From an uncultured Eubacteriales bacterium (lineage in GTDB: Bacteria; Bacillota; Clostridia; Oscillospirales; QAMX01): DNA of 39,858 bases. The notes beneath the pieces were generated by a model. The model was not told the DNA's origin. It searched no databases and was given only the letters and a program-made list of their open reading frames with translations. A program made the position numbers and the translations under genes. Each line of letters starts with the position of its first letter. The first letter of the stretch is position 1. Shown in pieces: positions 8,793 through 16,675 of the stretch. The stretch lies in the NCBI GenBank assembly GCA_905205975.1, contig CAJLFQ010000015.1, positions 1 to 39,858 of the forward strand, in the 5' to 3' direction.

Positions 8793-9461
8793 TCAGAAGA
8801 GGCGTTTGATTTCCAGGTTATATTCGCGCAGGATATCGTTGAGCGCATCCATGAAAATCAGACAGAGGACCATGCAGACAATGGCAAGCACCAGCGCAAT
8901 GATTCCGAGAATCACAACGGCACGGCAATAGTTTTTAAAGCTCTTCTGTTTGGCAGCCGCCAAGCAGATGATGTGGACGATCAAGCCCACAAACGGGATA
9001 TTCATGACGAGAAGCATAAGGATGTAGAGCCATGTGGGAACGGGCTTTTCTGCGGGTGCCGCCGGAGCCGATACGGCAACCGGTTTGACCACCGGAGCTG
9101 GGGTCGGAATCGGTGCCGGCGTCGGAACCGGTGCCGGTGCATAGGTTGGACGGGCAACCGGCGTCGGCTGTGTCGTCGGCGGCGTCACCGTGTTGAAATG
9201 TGCGGCCGGTTCCGGGTTGGATGCGGCCGGTGCTGCTTCAGCAGGCGCTTCTGCCGGCTTTTCCGGTTCCGCTACGACAGGCTGTTCCGCCGCCGGAGCC
9301 GGTTGGACGACCGGTTCTGCTTCGATTGCCGTCGCAATTTCATCGACTGCATCCGGAACTTCCGGCTGAGCATTCGATGTTTGGGGTTTGACACGCGCAC
9401 CGCAGTTGGTGCAGAAAACAGATTGGTCGTTCATTTCGCTGCCACAGTTGGTACAGAACAT
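8793..9461 (-). CDS. Zinc-ribbon membrane protein with Pro/Ala-rich linker
   Basis: A 222-residue protein of unknown function. The N-terminus is a zinc ribbon (FCTNCG, then FCTNCG; C3, C6, C17, C20). A long Pro/Ala/Glu-rich, probably disordered linker (about 25-140) has short PAPIPTPAP-like repeats. Two hydrophobic segments follow (WLYILMLLVMNIPFVG... and AVVILGIIALVLAIV...). The zinc ribbon should be cytosolic. Zinc-ribbon/TM proteins of this sort are common in Clostridia and mostly uncharacterised. The start at 9461 puts AAAGGG about 7 nt upstream and begins right at the ribbon; the frame is open further upstream without family-like sequence. The next gene has the same ingredients in the opposite order, suggesting a related membrane function. 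Confidence 0.82.
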   Translation of the reverse strand: MFCTNCGSEMNDQSVFCTNCGARVKPQTSNAQPEVPDAVDEIATAIEAEPVVQPAPAAEQPVVAEPEKPAEAPAEAAPAASNPEPAAHFNTVTPPTTQPTPVARPTYAPAPVPTPAPIPTPAPVVKPVAVSAPAAPAEKPVPTWLYILMLLVMNIPFVGLIVHIICLAAAKQKSFKNYCRAVVILGIIALVLAIVCMVLCLIFMDALNDILREYNLEIKRLF

Positions 9462-9534
9462 AAATTCACCCTTTTCTGCCGTCCTGCGCCGGTCGGCGGC
9501 AGACAGCAGCCTTTCTTTGATATGCTGTTTTGAA

Positions 9535-9574
9535 AATTCAGTCCGCACGGGCGGATTGCCATGCGGACTGAATT
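9535..9574 (-). terminator. Hairpin after the second zinc-ribbon gene
   Basis: A perfect 13-bp stem (9535-9547 with 9562-9574) has a 14-nt loop. On the minus strand it is followed by a short TTTT. It lies between two co-oriented zinc-ribbon genes and may be a weak terminator that lets some transcription through. Confidence 0.6.
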
Positions 9575-9605
9575 CAATGCCGGCCGGCTGCCGGACATCG
9601 TAAAA

Positions 9606-10151
9606 TTACTGCTTCGGTTTGCCGCAGCCCTGGCAGAACTGACCATCGTTCTGACGGCCGCAGTTCTGGCAGACCCAGGTGTTCGCCGCGTTCATCGGCT
9701 GCTGCTGATAATACTGCTGCTGAACCGGTTTTGCAACGAAGAGGCCAAACGTCTTCTTCGCGTAGGTGCTGACGACCGGGGTTTCAGACGGCTTGCCAGC
9801 GGCCAGACGGGAAAGCGCCAGACCGGCCAGGCCGATGATGCCGAGCGTGATGAGGAAGCCGATGATGTTGAAAACCGTGGAAAGTGCGCCGTAGGGATTT
9901 CCTTTTGCCCAGACGATGATCTGGTAGATGATGTCGTGCATACCGTTGACGACGAGTCTGATCACACCGTGCAGAAGCGTCAGATAAAGCGCTTCAAATG
10001 CGCCAACCTGGCACGCCGTATCAGCCTTCGAAGCAACTGCCCAGATGGCAATACCGAGAATGGCAAGCGTAACGATTGCGGAGAAACCGCTGGCCGTGAT
10101 CAAAATGAGCAGAAACGCGACCGAGACCAATGCTTTGTTGATTTTTTCCAT
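9606..10151 (-). CDS. Multi-pass membrane protein with C-terminal zinc ribbon
   Basis: A 181-residue protein of unknown function. Hydrophobic segments cover about 8-43, a middle stretch around LYLTLLHGVIRLVV, and NIIGFLITLGIIGLAGLAL, so three or four membrane passes are likely. A Gln-rich stretch (QQQYYQQQ) leads to a C-terminal zinc ribbon (CQNCGRQNDGQFCQGCGK). I prefer the ATG at 10151, since GGAGG is 8 nt upstream; an in-frame ATG five codons earlier overlaps that site. It has a good SigA promoter. It lies 144 bp upstream of the N-terminal zinc-ribbon gene in the same orientation, with a hairpin between them. Confidence 0.8.
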   Translation of the reverse strand: MEKINKALVSVAFLLILITASGFSAIVTLAILGIAIWAVASKADTACQVGAFEALYLTLLHGVIRLVVNGMHDIIYQIIVWAKGNPYGALSTVFNIIGFLITLGIIGLAGLALSRLAAGKPSETPVVSTYAKKTFGLFVAKPVQQQYYQQQPMNAANTWVCQNCGRQNDGQFCQGCGKPKQ

Positions 10152-10202
10152 GACCCATGCCTCCATGTGTAATGTGATTCGAAGCCAATGCTTCCGCCTA
10201 TT

Positions 10203-10231
10203 ATTATAGCAAATCCACTGCTGTTCTTCAA
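10203..10231 (-). promoter_or_regulatory. SigA promoter of the zinc-ribbon membrane gene
   Basis: On the minus strand TTGAAG (10226-10231) and TATAAT (10203-10208) are separated by 17 bp. The extended -10 context is TGCTATAAT, as in the two tRNA promoters. Confidence 0.82.
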
Positions 10232-10281
10232 GTGAAAAACGAGCTTTCCCCGAAATTTTTTCCTGTTTTTTCCGTGCTTAA

Positions 10282-11721
10282 TTAGACGCGCAGCTCGCCT
10301 GCGTGATCCGCCGCCATATCCTCCGGCGTTCCAAGCCGCGGCAGGACATAGCCGTTGACAAATTCCTCCGTCTGTTCGCTGCTCCGTCCGGTATAGTCCG
10401 CCGGGTTCAGGCAGGCACTCAGCGCCTGTTCATCCACGCCAAAAGCGGGATCCTCGCTGATGCGGCGAATCAGGTCATTGTCCAGCCCGTCTTCTTTGAC
10501 GCGTTTTCCGGCGGCAAGAGAATGCAGGCGGATTTTTTCATGCAGCTCCTGACGGTTGCCGCCGCGTTTGACGGCTTCCATCATGATATTTTCCATCGCC
10601 ATAAACGGCAGCTCGCTCCGGACGCGCGATTCGATGACCTTCGGATACACGACGAGTCCGCTGGAAATATTGACCAGCAGTTCGCAGATCGCATCCGCCG
10701 CCAAAAAGGCTTCCGGGATGGCCACACGCCGGTTGGCTGAATCGTCCAGCGTGCGTTCCAGCCACTGTGTAGAGGCGGTAACGGCCGGGTTCAGCGTATC
10801 GGTGACAAGGTAGCGCGCTAGACCGCAGATGCGTTCGCTGCGCATGGGGTTGCGTTTATACGGCATGGCCGATGAGCCGACCTGAGACCTTTCAAACGGT
10901 TCCTCGATCTCTTTCAGCGACTGCAGCAGGCGAATATCCGTCGCAAACTTTGAAGCAGACTGCGCAAGGCCGGACAGCGCGCTCAGCACACGGTAATCCG
11001 CCTTGCGTGAATACGTCTGCCCGGTAACGGGTTCCGTCTGCGCGAAGCCGAATGCAGCCGCAACAGCATGGTCAAGCTGTCTGACCTTTTCATGGTCGCC
11101 GTTGAAAAGATCCAGGAAACTCGCCTGCGTCCCTGTCGTGCCTTTCACGCCGCGGAATTTCAGGTTTTGAATCCGGTATTGGATTTCCTCGAGATCGGAA
11201 AGAAGGTCATTGATCCAGAGGCAGGCCCGTTTGCCGACGGTGGTCAGCTGTGCCGGCTGAAAATGGGTAAACCCAAGCGTCGGCAACGCACGGTACTGCA
11301 GGGCAAAGCCGCACAGGTTGCGGATGGCATGCTTCAGTTTTCGTTCGATGACCTGAAGCGCTTTGCGCATCAGAATCAGGTCTGCGTTGTCGCCGACATA
11401 GCAGCTGGTTGCGCCAAGATGGATGATGCCCGCAGCTTTCGGACATTGCAGGCCATAGGCTTTGATATGCGCCATCACGTCGTGGCGGATTTCTTTTTCA
11501 AAGCGAACGGCATCGTCATAGTTGATATCGTCTGCGTGCGCTTTGAGTTCGTCAATCTGTTCGTTGGTGATGCCAAGGCCGAGCGTCTGTTCGCTTTCCG
11601 CCAGCGCAATCCAGAGTTTGCGCCATGTGCGGAATTTTTCGTCTTCCGAGAAGATGGCGATCATTTCCTCGCTTGCCCAGCGCCCGGTGAACGGGCTGAC
11701 ATACCGGCTTCTGTCCGTCAT
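10282..11721 (-). CDS. purB: Adenylosuccinate lyase
   Basis: Cytosolic enzyme of 479 residues. It cleaves fumarate from SAICAR and from adenylosuccinate in purine and AMP synthesis. The family signature GSSAMPYKRNP is at 282-292. Other active-site segments are RHDVMAH (80-86), TSCYVGDNAD (105-114) and GFTHFQPAQ (150-158), with the catalytic His in THFQ. It is the last gene of a minus-strand run and starts 52 bp after the aminotransferase. The pathway link is aspartate: PurB releases the carbon skeleton of aspartate as fumarate, and the two upstream metabolic genes also handle Asp/Asn. I found no clear terminator between its stop codon and the next promoter. Confidence 0.97.
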   Translation of the reverse strand: MTDRSRYVSPFTGRWASEEMIAIFSEDEKFRTWRKLWIALAESEQTLGLGITNEQIDELKAHADDINYDDAVRFEKEIRHDVMAHIKAYGLQCPKAAGIIHLGATSCYVGDNADLILMRKALQVIERKLKHAIRNLCGFALQYRALPTLGFTHFQPAQLTTVGKRACLWINDLLSDLEEIQYRIQNLKFRGVKGTTGTQASFLDLFNGDHEKVRQLDHAVAAAFGFAQTEPVTGQTYSRKADYRVLSALSGLAQSASKFATDIRLLQSLKEIEEPFERSQVGSSAMPYKRNPMRSERICGLARYLVTDTLNPAVTASTQWLERTLDDSANRRVAIPEAFLAADAICELLVNISSGLVVYPKVIESRVRSELPFMAMENIMMEAVKRGGNRQELHEKIRLHSLAAGKRVKEDGLDNDLIRRISEDPAFGVDEQALSACLNPADYTGRSSEQTEEFVNGYVLPRLGTPEDMAADHAGELRV

Positions 11722-11773
11722 TTGTTGGAGCCGCCTTTCTTGTTTTCAGTTCTGCTTCCGGCCAGCCGGAAAT

Positions 11774-13042
11774 CTATATGCCGAGTTTTTCAATGGCTGC
11801 CAGCTTGAAGCAGACACAGAGCAGCTCTGCGGCCATTTCAAGGTCGTGCAGCGATGGATAAGTCGGTGCGATGCGGATATTGCTGTCGTTCGGATCCCGG
11901 TGGTACGGCCATGTCGCTCCGGCAGCTGTCAGTGTGACGCCGGCCTCCGCAGCCAACGCAATGGTTCTGGCTGCCGTATGGTCCAGCACGTCCAGGCTGA
12001 TAAAATAGCCGCCGTTCGGTTTGCTCCAGCGGATAAAATCCAAACCGGATGCTTCTTTTTCCAGCGTGGACAGCACGGCCTCAAACTTTGGACGGATGAG
12101 CGCCGCATGCTCGGCTGCCCTTGCGCGAAGGCCCGCCGCATTTTTGAAGGATCTGACGTGGCGCAGCTGATTCGTTTTGTCTGGGCAGATGGTCTGCGCA
12201 GACAAGCGCTTTTTGATGTCGGCAAAATCCGCAGGGCCGGCCGCCATACAGGCGACACCGGATCCCGGGAAACTGATTTTTGACGTTGACGCAAATTCAA
12301 AAACCAGATTCTCATTGCCGGATTTTCGGGCCTCCTGCATGATGTTCAGCAGGTGATCCGACGCAAACAGGTCGTGGATGCAGTACGCATTGTCCCAGTA
12401 GATCCGAAAATCCTTTGCCGCCGGTTTCAGCGATGCCAGCGCCCGGACGACGTCATCCGAATAGGTGATGCCGCTCGGATTGGCGTATTTCGGGACGCAC
12501 CAGATGCCCTTCACCGCCGGGTCTTTGACCAGTGTGCGGACAAGCTGCATATCCGGACCCTCTGCGGTCATCGGGACGGGAATCATTTCGATACCGCATG
12601 CTTCGCAGATCGTAAAGTGCCGGTCATACCCCGGAACCGGACAGAGGAACTTGACGCTCCCCTGTTTCACCCAGGGTTCGCAGCCGCCGACGCCGAACAC
12701 AACCGAGCGCAGGATCATGTCATACATCATGTTCAGGCTGGAATTGCCGCCGACCAGCACGCAGGCCGGATCGACGTCCAGCAGCTCTGCAAACAGCTTT
12801 CTGGCGCACGGCAGCCCTTCCAGCATGCCGTAGCTGCGGGAATCCACCCCGTCTGCCTGATAGTCTTCGGGTGTAACCAGGCAGGTCAAAACGTCCTGCG
12901 AGAGATCCAGCTGTTCTTTGGATGGGATGCCGCGCGACATGTTCAGGTGCAGACCCTGATTTTGAAAGGCGGCATACCGTTCAAGCAGCGACGTTTTTTC
13001 TGCTGCGAGCATTTGTTTTGCTCGTTCAGAACAGGTTTCCAT
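11774..13042 (-). CDS. PLP-dependent aminotransferase, aspartate aminotransferase-like (PF12897 type)
   Basis: A 422-residue fold-type I aminotransferase. The LNMSRGIPSKEQLDLS opening (33-48), the NPSG motif (188-191), IYWDNAY (214-220) and the PLP lysine in ASTSKISFPG (K255) fit the subgroup once annotated as alanine-glyoxylate or MocR-like and later shown in some members to be an aspartate aminotransferase. It probably interconverts aspartate and oxaloacetate; this specificity is inferred from the subgroup. It starts 37 bp after the ECF S-component gene and lies 52 bp before purB, in an apparent operon with asnS. The start codon is the first in frame; no strong ribosome site is visible. Confidence 0.85.
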   Translation of the reverse strand: METCSERAKQMLAAEKTSLLERYAAFQNQGLHLNMSRGIPSKEQLDLSQDVLTCLVTPEDYQADGVDSRSYGMLEGLPCARKLFAELLDVDPACVLVGGNSSLNMMYDMILRSVVFGVGGCEPWVKQGSVKFLCPVPGYDRHFTICEACGIEMIPVPMTAEGPDMQLVRTLVKDPAVKGIWCVPKYANPSGITYSDDVVRALASLKPAAKDFRIYWDNAYCIHDLFASDHLLNIMQEARKSGNENLVFEFASTSKISFPGSGVACMAAGPADFADIKKRLSAQTICPDKTNQLRHVRSFKNAAGLRARAAEHAALIRPKFEAVLSTLEKEASGLDFIRWSKPNGGYFISLDVLDHTAARTIALAAEAGVTLTAAGATWPYHRDPNDSNIRIAPTYPSLHDLEMAAELLCVCFKLAAIEKLGI

Positions 13043-13079
13043 AAGAATAAAGAATGCTCCTTGATTGGTCTATGCAGGA

Positions 13080-13643
13080 TTAATCGCGATGAACCTTGCT
13101 GAGCGCAAACGTCAGCACCGGCGTCAAAATGGCCGCAGCGGCCAGCTCGATCAGGCCGTTGATGCCGATGACGGTCAGGTAAACGGTTTTCATTAGTTCA
13201 AAGAAGCCGTTGATGCTGTCGCCGAAAAGGGCCAGCGCAGAAAGCACCAGCAAGGTATTCGTCAGCGTTGCCGCAATGGCAGCAATGATGCTGGAGAGGA
13301 AGCGGTTGACGCGGATTTTGCAGAGACCGTCAAACACCAGCGCCGCGACAACGCCCACCAGAACCCGCGGCACAAGTGACACCAGCGGGTTCATGAAGGC
13401 CGCCCACAGCGGGTTGGTCATGGCTCGGAAAATACAGGTCAACCCCCAGACACCGCCCAAGACGGCGCCCCCCTTCCAGCCAAGAAAGACCGCGCCTACA
13501 ATCGTGACGATGTGCAGTGTTGTGATTTCAATCACGCCGCCATAGGAAATATAGCCCGTATACGGTACAACCGTCATCACGACAATCAATGCCGACAGAA
13601 TCGCCGTCAGCACCAAATGGTACAGGTTTTTGTTTTTCGTCAC
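13080..13643 (-). CDS. ECF transporter S component, substrate unknown
   Basis: An integral membrane protein of 187 residues with five or six hydrophobic segments, the size of an energy-coupling factor S (substrate-binding) subunit. The order Gly-rich first loop (YTGYISYGG), TTLHIVTIVGAVFLGWKGGAVLGGVWGL and a PR-containing segment (SLVPRVLVG) resembles pantothenate/folate-type S components. Such proteins work with a shared ECF module encoded elsewhere. No vitamin riboswitch is visible, and the gene is inside an asnS/aminotransferase/purB operon. It starts with GTG about 9 nt after GAAGG and 26 bp after asnS. Confidence 0.8.
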   Translation of the reverse strand: MTKNKNLYHLVLTAILSALIVVMTVVPYTGYISYGGVIEITTLHIVTIVGAVFLGWKGGAVLGGVWGLTCIFRAMTNPLWAAFMNPLVSLVPRVLVGVVAALVFDGLCKIRVNRFLSSIIAAIAATLTNTLLVLSALALFGDSINGFFELMKTVYLTVIGINGLIELAAAAILTPVLTFALSKVHRD

Positions 13644-13669
13644 AAGAAACGCCTTCTTTCGTTTTGTTT

Positions 13670-15064
13670 TTAGAATTCTGCGCTGCCGACCGTACGCGGA
13701 TACGGGATGACATCGCGGATGTTCGGGATGCCCGTCACATACATGATCAGACGCTCAAAGCCGAGGCCGTAACCGGCATGGCGCGTGCCGCCATAGCGGC
13801 GAAGGTCTAGATACCACCAGTAATCCTTTTCGTCCAAGCCGAGTTCTTCCATGCGTTTTTCCAGCAGATCCAGCCGCTCTTCTCTCTGGCTGCCGCCGAT
13901 GATTTCGCCAATGCCGGGCACCAGCATATCCATTGCTGCAACGGTCTTGCCGTCGTCATTCTGGCGCATATAGAAGGATTTGATCTCCTTCGGATAATCC
14001 GTGATGAAGATCGGGCCGTGGGCATACTCTTCGGAGAGGAAGCGTTCATGTTCGGTTTGAAGGTCGCAGCCCCAGTATACAGGATATTCAAAGCGGTCTT
14101 TCTGTGCTTCCAGAGCTTTGATCGCTTCTGTATATGTCAGGTGCGCAGACGGCGTGGCGAGGAGTTTTTCAAGCCGTTCAATCAGACCCTTATCAAAGAA
14201 TTTGTTGAAGAATTCGAGTTCCTGGCTGCATTTGGTCAGAAGGTGCTTGACGACATAGCGGAGCATATCGTCGGCCAGCTTCATGTTGTCTTCCAGATCG
14301 GCGAACGCGATTTCCGGCTCAATCATCCAGAATTCAGCCGCATGGCGCTGCGTGTTGGAATGCTCTGCGCGGAAGGTCGGCCCAAACGTATAGATTTTGC
14401 CGAAAGCCATCGCCATCGTTTCGCCTTCCAGCTGACCGGAAACGGTCAGCGATGTGGAATGACCAAAGAAATCCTGGCTGAAATCCACTTTGCCGTCTTC
14501 CGTACGCGGAACTTCATCAAAGTCCAGCGTCGTCACGCGGAACATTTCGCCTGCGCCTTCGCAGTCGCTGCCCGTGATAAGCGGCGTGTGCACGTAGACA
14601 AAGCCGCGTTCATTGAAAAACTGGTGAATGGCAAACGCCGCTTCACTGCGGACGCGGAAAGCCGCGCTGAACGTGTTGGTGCGTGCCCGCAGGTGCGCAA
14701 TGGTGCGGAGGTACTCCATGGAGTGTTTTTTCTTTTGAAGCGGATAATCCGGCGTCGATGCGCCTTCAATCGCCAGTGTATCTGCTTTCAGCTCAAACGG
14801 CTGCGGAGCGTCCGGCGTCAGAACCAGGCGGCCCGTCACAATGATGGCGGCGCCGACGTTGATTTTTGCGGCCTCTGCATAGTTCGGCAGTTTATCGGCT
14901 TCCATGACAATTTGGATGCCTTTGAAGCAGCTGCCGTCATTCAGTTCAATAAAGCCAAAGGCGTTGGAGGCACGTACCGTGCGCACCCAGCCGGCTATGC
15001 AAATCGTCTGTTCCGAGAAAGACGCAGGTGTTTGATAAATATCGCGAATCGAAGTTTTGTCCAT
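13670..15064 (-). CDS. asnS: Asparaginyl-tRNA synthetase
   Basis: A 464-residue class IIb synthetase that charges tRNA-Asn directly with asparagine. An N-terminal OB-fold anticodon-binding domain (about 20-105) precedes the catalytic domain. Motif 2 is TFRAEHSNTQRH (230-241), and motif 3 is GLGFERLIMYVTGIPNIRD near the C-terminus. The length and the C-terminal end VIPYPRT are typical of AsnRS and not AspRS. It is preceded at close distance by the TSCPD gene and followed 26 bp later by the ECF S component. I saw no T-box directly in front of it, so any control must come from the promoter upstream of the TSCPD gene. Confidence 0.97.
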   Translation of the reverse strand: MDKTSIRDIYQTPASFSEQTICIAGWVRTVRASNAFGFIELNDGSCFKGIQIVMEADKLPNYAEAAKINVGAAIIVTGRLVLTPDAPQPFELKADTLAIEGASTPDYPLQKKKHSMEYLRTIAHLRARTNTFSAAFRVRSEAAFAIHQFFNERGFVYVHTPLITGSDCEGAGEMFRVTTLDFDEVPRTEDGKVDFSQDFFGHSTSLTVSGQLEGETMAMAFGKIYTFGPTFRAEHSNTQRHAAEFWMIEPEIAFADLEDNMKLADDMLRYVVKHLLTKCSQELEFFNKFFDKGLIERLEKLLATPSAHLTYTEAIKALEAQKDRFEYPVYWGCDLQTEHERFLSEEYAHGPIFITDYPKEIKSFYMRQNDDGKTVAAMDMLVPGIGEIIGGSQREERLDLLEKRMEELGLDEKDYWWYLDLRRYGGTRHAGYGLGFERLIMYVTGIPNIRDVIPYPRTVGSAEF

Positions 15065-15085
15065 TGTATCCAGTCCTTTGATGTT

Positions 15086-15349
15086 TTATTTGTCCTGGTC
15101 AGCATCCAGCGCTTTCTGAATGGCCTTGGCAAGCTGATCCGGACAGCTGGTATTTTTGAATCCGCAGCGGATTCCGCTGATTTTTTCGATCGCCGTTTTG
15201 GCGTCCAGCCCCTCTACGAGGCGGCAGAGCGCCTGAATATTCCCGCTGCAGCCGCCAACGATCTGAACAGAGGTTACGATTCCATCCTTCACTTCGACCC
15301 GCATTTCACGCGAACAAACGCCCTGCGGCACATATGTGTACTGCATCAT
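15086..15349 (-). CDS. TSCPD domain-containing protein (TIGR03905 type)
   Basis: A small protein of 87 residues containing the family's signature NTSCPDQLA near residues 67-75, with paired cysteines at CSGN and TSCPD. The TSCPD domain also occurs at the C-terminus of some class II ribonucleotide reductases. The stand-alone form has no established function, though a metal or nucleotide-binding role has been suggested. AGGAGG is followed by two consecutive ATGs, 4 and 7 nt away; the second (15346) has the better spacing. First gene of the operon with asnS. Confidence 0.85.
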   Translation of the reverse strand: MMQYTYVPQGVCSREMRVEVKDGIVTSVQIVGGCSGNIQALCRLVEGLDAKTAIEKISGIRCGFKNTSCPDQLAKAIQKALDADQDK

Positions 15350-15361
15350 CCATCCTCCTTT

Positions 15362-15381
15362 CGGCAGACATCGGTCTGCCG
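15362..15381 (-). repeat. Palindromic hairpin next to the TSCPD ribosome site
   Basis: A perfect 8-bp stem with a 4-nt loop (CGGCAGAC / GTCTGCCG) ends right next to the AAAGGAGG of the TSCPD gene on the minus strand. It could tune translation or protect the 5' end of the operon transcript. Confidence 0.55.
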
Positions 15382-15399
15382 CTCTTCCGTATTCATTTA

Positions 15400-15428
15400 A
15401 TCATACCACATTTTTCGCGTTCGGGCAA
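15400..15428 (-). promoter_or_regulatory. SigA promoter of the TSCPD-asnS-purB operon
   Basis: On the minus strand TTGCCC (15423-15428) and TATGAT (15400-15405) are spaced 17 bp apart, with TG one base before the -10 (extended -10). The -35 matches at 4 of 6 positions. Confidence 0.65.
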
Positions 15429-15548
15429 GTATCAACATGACATAATAAAAGCGATTTTCTCAGCACAAAATCGTTTGAAACAGTTGAACCGCCTAAAAAA
15501 ACGTTTTTTTACAGTTTCCGCTTTGATCTGCTAAATCAAGCTGCCCCA

Positions 15549-15599
15549 CGGCGCTGACTGCGTTTCTGTCTGTTCAAGCAGAAACGCACGGCGCAGATG
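15549..15599. other. Inverted repeat in the 351-bp divergent gap
   Basis: The gap 15350-15700 separates the TSCPD operon from the ABC operon. Besides the two promoters it holds GCGTTTCTG ... CAGAAACGC (about 15560-15587), flanked by a further GCGC pair. No U-run follows. It lies upstream of the -35 of the plus-strand promoter and could be an operator or an unrecognised RNA; nothing else in the gap is recognisable. Confidence 0.45.
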
Positions 15600-15616
15600 C
15601 ATGAAATTTTGATTTT

Positions 15617-15648
15617 CAATTGACAATTGGATTTTCTTGTGATATTAT
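15617..15648 (+). promoter_or_regulatory. SigA promoter of the ABC exporter operon with palindromic -35 region
   Basis: TTGACA (15620-15625) and TATTAT (15643-15648) are spaced 17 bp apart. The -35 sits at the centre of the palindrome CAATTGACAATTG (15617-15629), which could be an operator for an unknown repressor. Confidence 0.8.
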
Positions 15649-15700
15649 AAAAAGTCCTCGTATTTTACCGCGGCTGGTGTGAAAGAAACGGAGGTTTTTT

Positions 15701-16675
15701 ATGATTGAATGTTCCGGCATCTCCAAGCATTTTCGTGTCGCCCGGCGGGAAGCAGGCTTTCGGAACGCCTGCAAAGCGTTCTTCCGACGGGAAACAACCG
15801 TTGTCCCCGCGCTGGACAACATTTCCTTCTCCATTGCAGATGGTGAAATGGTCGGCTATATCGGGCCCAACGGCGCCGGAAAAAGCACCACCATCAAAAT
15901 CATGTGCGGTGTTTTGACGCCGGACAGCGGCAGCTGCATCATCAACGGGCGCACGCCGTGGCTGAACCGGACAGCGCATGTGGCTGAGATCGGCGTCGTC
16001 TTCGGGCAGCGTTCACAGCTCTGGTGGGATCTCCCGGTCGGGGATTCATTCGCGCTGCTGGGCGATATCTATGGGATGAAAAAAGCGGATGCTGCCGACA
16101 GCCTTGCAGAACTGAACCGGATTCTCGCGCTGGACGAGCTGCTGCGGACGCCGACGCGCCAGCTTTCACTCGGGCAGCGGATGCGCTGTGAAATTGCGGT
16201 CGCTTTGCTGCACCGGCCGAAAACGCTCTTTTTGGACGAGCCGACCATCGGGCTGGACGCCGTTTCCAAGCTGGCTGTCCGTTCCTTCATCCGTCAGATC
16301 AATGCCGAACGCGGTACGACCGTCATTCTGACCACGCATGATATGCAGGATGTCGATGCCCTGACAGACCGGATTCTCTTGATTGGAAAAGGGCGTCTCC
16401 TGCTGGATGGCCGTCTGAATGAAATCAAGCACCGCTACATCCGCGTCAAGAGTTTGACCGTTTATCACACCGGGGACACCCCTGCTCTGCCGGACGGCTT
16501 TACCGCCCTGAGCGAGCAGCCCGGGCAGTTGGAACTTGCATTCGACAGCACATCCATTCCGCTGCCGGAAGCCATCCGATTGCTTTCCAGCCGTATGGAA
16601 ATTACCGATTTTTCCGTCCGTGAAACAAGCGTTGATGACATGGTGGTTTCTCTGTATGAGGATCTGCACCTATGA
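15701..16675 (+). CDS. ABC transporter ATP-binding protein (COG4586 type)
   Basis: A 324-residue ATPase of a three-gene ABC-2 exporter. Walker A is GPNGAGKST (55-63); the Q-loop context GQRSQLWWDLP (102-112) is typical of the COG4586 subfamily; the signature is LSLGQ (155-159), Walker B is TLFLDE (175-180), and the H-loop is TTHDMQD. The C-terminal about 90 residues form a small accessory domain. Two permease genes follow directly, and this gene's stop overlaps the first permease start by 4 nt, which indicates translational coupling. The substrate is unknown; distant relatives act in multidrug or lipid export. No accessory or regulator gene is adjacent. Confidence 0.93.
   Translation: MIECSGISKHFRVARREAGFRNACKAFFRRETTVVPALDNISFSIADGEMVGYIGPNGAGKSTTIKIMCGVLTPDSGSCIINGRTPWLNRTAHVAEIGVVFGQRSQLWWDLPVGDSFALLGDIYGMKKADAADSLAELNRILALDELLRTPTRQLSLGQRMRCEIAVALLHRPKTLFLDEPTIGLDAVSKLAVRSFIRQINAERGTTVILTTHDMQDVDALTDRILLIGKGRLLLDGRLNEIKHRYIRVKSLTVYHTGDTPALPDGFTALSEQPGQLELAFDSTSIPLPEAIRLLSSRMEITDFSVRETSVDDMVVSLYEDLHL

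Noticed and set aside
14018..15400. A 460-codon open frame opposite asnS
   Set aside because: Shadow of asnS and the TSCPD gene: same skewed composition, no motif, and it runs across two well-supported genes.
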